A stretch of DNA of 64,000 nt from positions 1 to 64,000 of the forward strand of contig DF241436.1 of the NCBI GenBank assembly GCA_000507305.1, in the 5' to 3' direction. Positions 43,101 through 52,100 of this stretch are shown here, piece by piece. Each line of letters begins with the position of its first letter. Positions within the stretch are counted from its first letter, which is position 1. The notes under the pieces were generated by a model, which worked only from the letters and a program-made list of their open reading frames with translations, was not told the DNA's origin and did not search any database. The stretch is from Breviolum minutum Mf 1.05b.01. Lineage: Eukaryota; Sar; Dinophyceae; Suessiales; Symbiodiniaceae. A program made the translations under genes and the position numbers.

Positions 43101-46100
43101 GCCTTCGAACTTTTACATAGTCTTTCATCTCAATTCACTCCTCCGTGCACATTCCGTTTTTCACTGCCGATATTTCATGGTTCGTTGAGCCTCCCTGAAG
43201 ACCTCCCCAAATCTTCAGGTTCGTCACTTTGTGGACACCAATCCAACCCAGGGAACAAAGCCCACAATCCTGACGATGGGAAATCGGGCTTCCCTCCCTG
43301 AGAAAACAAGGTGAGGGGATCATAGCAAGCACACTCCAAGTGTTCGCTCGCACTTGAGAAGTGATGACTGCAAAATGATCCTATGAGGACCAAAACTTTC
43401 CCAACGAACAAAGAAAAAAGGAGCTTAGCTGCTTTTTCGTATGGAGCATGCGAGAAACTAGAGATATCCTTGACTTGTGCGTAGTACTAGAGAGGATGTC
43501 TTAGAGTTGAAAGCATGCGGTGCCATTTTGGCTAAAGGCCTGAGTTCAGGCCAGAACACCTCCTTTTTTCTCCACACCCTCCCACCCAGGAGCGGGAAAT
43601 CGGGCTTCCCTCCCTGNCCCAAGGTTTCAAATTTCGACGACTGAGCTTTTCCAAATAGCCTCCATGCACATTATCCTGTTCCAAACATGGGTTACTACAT
43701 GAAGTTGATCACAGTCCATTTTTGAAGATTTTGCTTAAGTCATCAAAATACGGCCCCGTGACATGGATTGAATTTCGTTCCAGGTGCTTTGAATAAAACT
43801 GCCTTAGAAGGTAAATGTCTATTTCAAGTACGATATGTATGTGCAGCATTTGACAGCAATTTGCATTTTAATGTAAAATCTCAATATGAAATTATTACCG
43901 AGCAGTGCCAAGGTTTCAGACCAGTTAGATCTAGATCGCATGTCCCACACAAGGAGGAAGCTAATTGGTCCCGACCAACATCAATGAAACAAATATCTTA
44001 CCAAATTACATCATGCAACAGGCATATTCTTCGTGGAAAAGAAACAAACTATAGGATTTGGAGCCGGCCTACGTCATCGTTGCTTATTTTCGATTTATCC
44101 ACGATTTATTCCTAGGATTGCCCAAGGCTAGGCTTGCTGAGGCCATCAGAAAAGGTAGCCGAAAGTACTCAACCACAGACTACTACATTAATTTCTAAAG
44201 AAGGCGTATACACTATTATCTGTCAAATTTCGTGATCCCAAGCAATGCAGCCCTCGCAGGACTTGAGAAACGCAACAGTCTATATATATATCTACTTCCT
44301 TCTCTTAGTTGCGTGTTTCGTGAAGTAGATGAACGCGATTTACGCGGAAAATAACGATAACAGAACCAATGAAGCATACCGAAATCTCACAGCTGACGAT
44401 TTTCGTAGTAAGACTATTATAGGGCTGTTTTTGCTCAAAATGTATAGCGCATGGCAAGCGGCCAGCGCTATGTATAGAATTGGAACATTGAAACATTCTG
44501 CTGGCGATTTCAAGTCAATTTTCATAAAAATACGGCATTTTTGAGGGAATGTCGGTTCACGCTTAGAAATGTCGGTTCACGCTTAGAAATGTCGGTTCAC
44601 GCAAATTTCACGCTTATTTCACGGTGATTTCACGCTCAGTTACGCTTCATCTATTCCTAAGATCGTCATTTATTGTGCTGTTGAATTTCATCGTGCTCGA
44701 TCTGAAACCTATGTTCTCGGAGTTTGTGCAAAATAAGCAAACTCAACAATTTTGACACACAGAAACGCGAAAGGTCTACATCACAATATTTTAAGGGATA
44801 TGCAATGTACAGCACAAACAAGGAGACAACATAATCCACCACTGTTGCTTCTGTTTCTGCAAATCCCCTCTTTGATTGTATTGAACTAGTTTTTGTGCTA
44901 TCAAACTTTCAAATTAATTAGCTAAGTGCTTTGTGCCTATGTTTGGGGGAGGGCGGTCCGCATTTGCCATGTGCTGCATCTCAAAAGGTATAGTGAGCTG
45001 ACTGTTCAATCATATTGTTATAAACAAAACCCCAAGATGATGCACCGTAGCAAAGTTAACAAAAACAACACACACACACACACACAGACACACACACACA
45101 CACACGCAACATATACAAGCTCGATGTCACGTCGCCAGTTGCCCAATCTTGCCGTGAAGGGAGGGATGGACACTCTGATCTTGCACCCCCTTAGACTACG
45201 CTGTCGTTACAGTGGAAAACATCCCAATGGCACCCCAACGGTCCAAACAATAAAGCAAACATGTAAACAGTTTTCAGCGACTTGGGGTGGGATACATGCA
45301 ACTCTTAGTCTTAGTTGATGTATCGTGATTTTGCTTTCAAAGGCATGATGATGTCAGCTTAACTCAAAAGCTTGTAGGTCATGGAAAGTCGGCTAATTTT
45401 GATAACGCTGCAATTTATTCAATTTCTTTTGCTGGCTAGCATCCTAGCATCGAAACAAATTGCAAGGCGGTAAAGAATTGAGAGCAAACCGGCCCTGACA
45501 GAAAAATAGCTGTATCTAAGTGTTCCAAGTCGCATTGGCAGAGAAAAGTGTTGTCCGTGTATTTGATTGTTGCTTGCATTTTCCACAGGCTTTTGTGAAC
45601 GATTATTCCCCGTAAGACAAAACGCAATCGAAACAAACCCGGGCAAATAGAAAAATAATGATAGATATGTATACATAAAGTATACACATATATCTATATA
45701 GACATGCATGATACAGGTATAGAAAAAAAGTCGCGACTCTTCTGTAATATTGGGCGCCTTGTAGCTTGGTGCATGTCAGACAGTCACGTTTCTATGTGCT
45801 TTACATTACAAGCAGCGATGCCACAGAAAGAGATGATTAAGAACGTCTAGCTTGAATACTTTTGGGTCAGCAATTTCAGCATGACCATGCTTTCTGCAAG
45901 ATGACTGCTACGTATTCACACATGCATGCTACAACAATAATATATTGTGTCAGTTCAAATTGATGTGTATAAAATGCAAGTGTTTATGGGCATCTAAAGG
46001 GGAAATGTCTGTTTGCCCCAAAAAAAGGTGGTTCTAAGAACAGCCATTGCGGATAATGTCGCTTAGCCCAAAAAAATGGTCGTTAGGGAACAGCCATTAA

Positions 46101-49100
46101 TTTAATGTCGGTTGAAGATCAGGGTTAATATATCATATATTATGTATACGTATATTTACGTATATGCCTTGGGATGTCAATCACGAAATGGTGCAGCTGC
46201 AAAGGCTCAAATGCAACAGCAGATCACTTCCAGTGTGACTGCTGGTGGTTCCTTAGCCCTGGTTTTCAAGCTCCTGTCGTGGGCTGATCGCCAAGCTCCT
46301 TTGCCTGCTTTCTGTGAGGCTCTGACTCCTGGGTGGCAGCTTGACTACCCCTCTTTTTGCTTGGGCATCACTTTTGGGATCTTTTTGTACTTGGTGGTGG
46401 AAGCAGCAGTCACGCTGCGTTGGGCCTTCGTGCATTGGCTTGGTAGCCGCTCTGCACACGTCCAAAAGCCCCTCTACAAGATCTTGCATGAACAGTGAGC
46501 TCAGGTCCCTGCGTGCCGAGGTGAGGGATCTGAGGGAAGAGTTGGAGCTGCTACGTTCAGAGGTTAGCAGACTCCGGAGAGCATTGGCTGATATCAGGCT
46601 TGGAGGACCTTCCTTTGAGTCAGTGGCTGAGTACTCGGCGGAGTCCGAGGATTCTTACTCGGTGGTGTCCGAGTACCCGGCGTCTTCTGCCGGCCCTAAT
46701 GGAGTGGAAGGCTATTCAACAAGTGGCTCGTTGGTGAATCGGGCTACTACTCCGTCGGTTGCGGCGGGACCTCCTTGTGTGCTGTCGTGGAAGGCGAGGG
46801 AGGACATCGCCGACGAGATCGGCTCTTTCATCGCCATATCTTTGGCGCCTCAACATCGTGGACCTAGCGGCCGTGAGAAGGTGCCGTTGGCATCTCGATT
46901 GTGGGTTGTCGTGAGGGACTACGCTGGCCAGATATATTCGCCAGTGAAGGTGGTGAGGAGTTGGAGCAGCGCCAAGATCTTGGTCAAGAAGGGTCAAGAC
47001 TGCGGAGACTCGATCTTTGTTGGCTTTGCTTCAGAGAGAGAAGGTAGGCGAGCAATTGCAGTGGCAGGCCTCAACTGGCCTCCCTGCATTGAGCCATGAA
47101 TTTCCGCCAGTCGGCGGAGGTTGCTGAGCAGTCTCCTTACATCCTTGCGGAGTCTGCAGTGAACTTTGACTATCCGGTGCATTTGTTTTTGGTGGATCCG
47201 TTTGAAGGTGATTCGCCGGGAATTCAGATACTCTACATCACTGAGTTTGAGGGCAAGACCTTGGTGGCTTTACCTCAGACTGCATGGCACAGATTGATCA
47301 CAAAGCGGGCTTTTCCCGCGACAGGACTCACAAAAGCCACTTTGGTGGAGGTGGTGGCGGCCCGCTTCAGTTCCCGCTCTGTTCCGGATCCGGTGCAGAA
47401 ACTACGTGTGTGGGTTGGTTTCTTGAAACCTGGCTTCGAAGTTCATGTCCATACCGATGTCACCGAGTACAGGTGCGACCACTTCTTCAGCGACGAGGAG
47501 GAGGACCCATGGCTGCCCTTTGCCCAGAGCCTCATCGATGCGAGCCACGATCATTTTGCATTCTTCTCAGCAGAAGGGGAGAGACCCGAAGACGAGGTGG
47601 AGAATGGCTCTCAGATGAACGACGAGGAGCTCGTCGAAGATGCTGGATTGGAGGCAGCCTTAGAGGCAAGGGTGAGGTATCTGGAGGATACCCTGCAATC
47701 AGTGCATGTGAACATGGAAGAGATGGTGAAGCTCCAGCGACAATCGTTGGGGATAGCTGCAGCTCCAACTTCAAGACCGAGTGCATTGAAAAAGAAGGAT
47801 GCAGCAGCGACACCGGGGGCTCCTACTTCGAAGGCGGCTGCGAAGACAAAGCCAAAGGAGAAGTTCCCTCTTTTGGATCGAGGAGTGGTGCAGGCGGCTC
47901 TTCAGGCTGGTGTTCCGGAGAGCAATCTTTTGGAGATGCAACGTCTCCTTGGTTCGAATGTGAAGGCGTCAAGAGTGAAGGACGTCAATGTGAACTTCAC
48001 TATGGATCCGCTTTCAGAAGAGGATGCAGCAGAGGAGGCAGATCAAGCTTCCGCAGGTTCTGGATTGGTGCCAGACCCTTCCTCAAAAGACCCAGTGCAC
48101 AGTGCCCTCCACAAGTTGACGTCGATCATGGAGGTGTTGACCAACGACAAGATGAAGAAGACAGTTGGATCCCGTTTGGATCAGGCCCTCGACAGTGCAG
48201 CTTCTTCCTCAGGAGATGGCCAGTCCCTTGGGAGTGGGAGGAAGAATGCAGCGGCCAGACGTGCTCTTCGCACAATCTTCCAGGAGCAGCCCCAGGAGAT
48301 TTCAGCTGTCATCGAGCGTTTGATGTACGAAGACCTGAACTCGCAGACCCTGGGGCCGGGGCAGCTACCTCAAGGCCTCAACGCGAGAGCGTGGGTCGAG
48401 TTCAGGAGCCGTATAGGCAACTACAAAACGCCTGCACATTGCAGTTGGAGTGCAGCGGGGATCCTAGACTCGCTTATAGCTGGAGATGTATCGAGGGCAC
48501 GGGCACGGTGTTGCCTGATGCTCCTACAACTGGATCAAGCCAGTATCGACCGTGGAGGATGGGGCTTAGCCTCAGAATTATCCTTGGAGGGTTTGCCTCC
48601 CTATTCAGCTTTAGCAAACCACACTACACCGTTGGTGAGCGAAGGCGAGCAACCTTTCAGCCGCCTATTAGATGCACGATGGGCGGAAATCAGCCTCCAG
48701 TACTTGAAGGACCAGGACGATTACCTGCTGCGGAGGAGAAACATCAGCAGAATGGTCAGCACTGTTCCTACCAAGGTGAAGGAGGGAGAAGAAGCCGAAG
48801 TAGCAGACCCACCACGGCGGAGACCAAAGGCCAAGGCAAAGGCCAAAGCAGCAAGTTCCCAGCAGGATCAATAGATCGGACGATGGTGTCCGATGGTTCC
48901 ATGCCCTTTGCAAAAGAGTCAGTGCCGGACAATTTGAAGCTTCCTGGTTCCGCTGCCTCTTCGATAAGGGTTCCTGCTTTTTTGAATTCATTGCCGAGAT
49001 GGCTACTTTCAGTGAGGTGTGGCTTTCAAGGTTTTTTGCGCTCCATCTTGATGAACCCTGAGCGCTCATCCTGCTCTACGTGCACTACGAGTCCTTTGTG

Positions 49101-52100
49101 GCCGATGCCGCTGCCCTTTCCGGAAGTGTTTCGAAAGGGTGCTACCTGCAGTGTTGCGATGGCTCACGTAAAGAGACTAGTCAGCATGCAGATTGCCGTT
49201 CTGAACTGGTTTGTGTTGGGTCGACCTTTATCTTCACCTGACGCTATCCGTTTGGGACGATCTCTTTCATCGAGGCAGTGGACGGTTGTTAGAAGACTTC
49301 AGGATCTTGTGGTGGATGGTAATACTCCTGAATTCATTGATGCCGGTGACATGGGGCGGTCTGCCTCGAAGAATGAGGACCAAGAGAAAGCTCTGGATGC
49401 CCTCTGTCGTGCAGTGTCAATGGCGCATGTTTTTGATGGTTACTTCGGTGGCAACAGCTGCCGACCTGGCTCTTTTGATGATTCCTGGCTTCGTTGTGGC
49501 AAGCTGGTTGGTCGACTTCAGCGTGGCAACGTCTGCAATGCAAAGCCAATTGTTTCTGACAGGCTTACAGTCCCTGATGAACCTCGCTTTGACCCGCTTC
49601 CTCACTTTGATCGCAGAACTGCCTATCGCTACGAGCATCCTATCTCTGGTGGAAGACTGCCCAGTGAAGTGGATTTGCCCCCTATGGTTCAAATCCGTGC
49701 TAGCAAAGAGGAGAAACTACGATTGCTATGCAAGCTCGCTGGTGCCGGAATGCTTAAACCGATTGAGTCCGACAGTTTTCATCAAGGATTTGAAAATGGC
49801 ATGTTCGCTGTGAACAAGGATGCAGTCCGCGACAGATTGGTGTTGGACAGTAGGGCATCAAACATGCTCGATCGTGGGCAAAGTGTTTGGAGTGGTGGCA
49901 TGGCATCAGCTATGTCCTTGTGTTCAATTTACGTTGACGATGACCGGGTTCTCCTCTCGAGCGGAGAAGACCTCAAAGACTATTTCTATCAATTCCGTGT
50001 CAACAAAGAGCGAACATCAAGGAATGCCTTGAAGACTGCCCTCAATGCCGATGAGTTTCGGGTTGTTTTTGGCCGAGATCCACCTTCCGCTGGCAATGTT
50101 TTCCATGTGGGATTGTCCACGTTGGCGATGGGCGACATTTGTGCAGTTTAATATGCACAATGCAGTCACATCTCTTTATGTCTTAAACATCAGGTGTTCT
50201 GCATTGACGAGATGATCTCCCTTAAAGGTGCCATCCCACGTGGTCTGTTACAAGCTGGCATAATAGTGGACGACCTTGTGATACTCGAACATGTGCTCAG
50301 AGAAAAATTTGATTCGTCTGACCTTCATGACACCGAGGGTTCAAAGAGGACTGCAAACGCCAGAGATGCCTACGACAAGTCGCTTCTGCCTCACAACCCC
50401 AAGAAAGGTTTTTGCAACTCTGCTCATTGTCGGTACTGGGGTGTGGAAGTCGACGGGGTTAAGGGACTGATTCGCTGTTCTTCCTTGCGGCTGTGGCCAA
50501 CATCGGTGATAACGCTACGTGTTTGCAGCCTCGGTGTAGCAACTGTGGGGTTGATTGAGGCTCTTGCTGGAAGCTGGGTGTCGTTGTTGGGTGTTCGCCG
50601 GCGACTTTATAGTGCCATGGAGACCATCTTTGAACCACTTGGCATTCCCGACCAGAAAGCCGTTATTAGGCTTTCATCTGAGTTGAAGAGTGAGCTCATG
50701 TGTCTGGTGGTCCTTGGATCGCTGGCAGTTGTCAACCTCAGGTCAAAGCCTTCAAACTTCATTGTGGCGACTGATGCCTCTATGGATGCTATGGCTGGTG
50801 TCACTGCCGAAGTTCACCCTTGTGTTGTGAAGGAGATCACCCGTTATTCGCTGAAGAAGGGCAACTGGAGCCGGCTTCTACCGGCCACTGCTGCTTGGGA
50901 GAGGAGTCATGGTCTTTTGGATGCTGCAGACGAGCTCCCTGGCGATTCCTTCAAGTGCAACCCTCTTTGGGATACCGTTGCCAGCTGCTTTGAGTACAAG
51001 ACCACTTGGATCAAAAAGGTCGACAAGGCGAAGCACATCAATTTGCTTGAGCTTCAGTCCTACATCACTGAGGAGAAGCGATTAGCTCATCGCTACAGTT
51101 CTTTGCGGATACCAGCCGGCATAGATTCACAGGTGTGCTTGGGAGCGGTGGTGAAAGGAAGGGCCAGCAGTGCAGCCATCAATGCAATGCTCAGACAGAG
51201 CATGCCGTACAGCATTGGTGCTGACCTTTACATGCACTACATGTACTACCCCTCTGAACTCAACAGGTCAGACGGTCCCACTCGAAATCGGCCTCCAGCT
51301 CCACCATCGATTGCACAACCACTATGGGTGCGGGATTTACCAAATGGCTGCGTCAAGAGCTTCGACGTCTGGATGATGACGTACTGTCGTGACATGGTGG
51401 TTTTGCCGATGCCGGTTGATGAAGTTGGTGGTCACTCAGACATTGATCTCACTTCGCAGAGACGACAACGTGATCTTCGTTTCTTTGAGCGACTGAAGAG
51501 CTCCAGGACTGTGAAGAGCAGCACTTTGGAACACAGCCCTGCAGCCAACTTTCCACCTCAACAGCTACCCAAGAGACCTTCTCCTTTACTACAAAGTGAT
51601 GATGGATCCCTGCCCGGATGCCTTGGCGTCGAGCGCTGCCCGACCCCTTCGCTGCCGAGCGGGGATCCTAGTTCAATCAGTAAATCTGATCGGTTTGATG
51701 ATGTGGCAGATGAGGTGTCGATGCTACCCCAAGAAGCTTTGGATATTTTGTACAGTTTCTCGAAGAGTCAGTTTTTCTTCAAGGACAAGCTCTCACTTCA
51801 ATTTCCGGGAGGCCTTGATCTTTTCAGTGGAAGATGCGGCGTTGCAATGCAGATGATATCTTTTGGCTGCCCTTGGGTCCTTACGTTTGACTATGAGAGA
51901 GGACCGGGTCAGGACTTATTGGATGAGAGTTTGCGGAAGAAGCTGGTAAGGTTGATACAACTTAGAGCAGTTGCTAGCTTCGGGGCTGCGCCTATTTGCA
52001 GTAGCTTCTCTATTGCGATCACCCCACCCATACGTTCTGCTGCTCATCCTCGAGGAATCAGGGGCCTACGTGCTTCGATGCGAAAGAAGGTTGCCGACGG

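Larger units (their letters stand above)
35795..43616 (+). mobile_element. element 1: split-direct-repeat tyrosine-recombinase retrotransposon
   Basis: 106-bp direct repeats A1 (35795-35900) and A2 (43469-43574) differ at one base; 23-bp repeats B1 (43278-43300) and B2 (43594-43616) are identical. The order A1-ORFs-B1-A2-B2 is that of PAT/Ngaro-type YR retrotransposons. Inside are, in order, a basic ORF, a tyrosine-recombinase-like ORF, a Cys-rich ORF, a Gag-like ORF, and a methyltransferase-like/RT/RNase H region. Several stops and frame changes interrupt it. B2 ends at an N in the assembly, so the true right end could be longer. No target-site duplication is expected for this class. Confidence 0.85.
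43618..46163. other. intron spacer between the two elements
   Basis: No exon recognised. Holds a 20-bp tandem repeat, a CA microsatellite (45070-45106) and a ~50-bp duplication at 46004-46105, all listed separately where useful. Confidence 0.5.

Noticed and set aside
43278-43616. Treating element 1 as a classical LTR retrotransposon
   Set aside because: The 106-bp repeats are not at both extreme ends, a B-A-B array lies on the right, and there is a recombinase and no DDE integrase.
47284-48882. Long frame overlapping the Gag-like ORF of element 2, upstream of Pol
   Set aside because: Composition is Ser/Gly/Arg/Cys shadow of the Gag frame; Pol is taken to start at ATG 48883.
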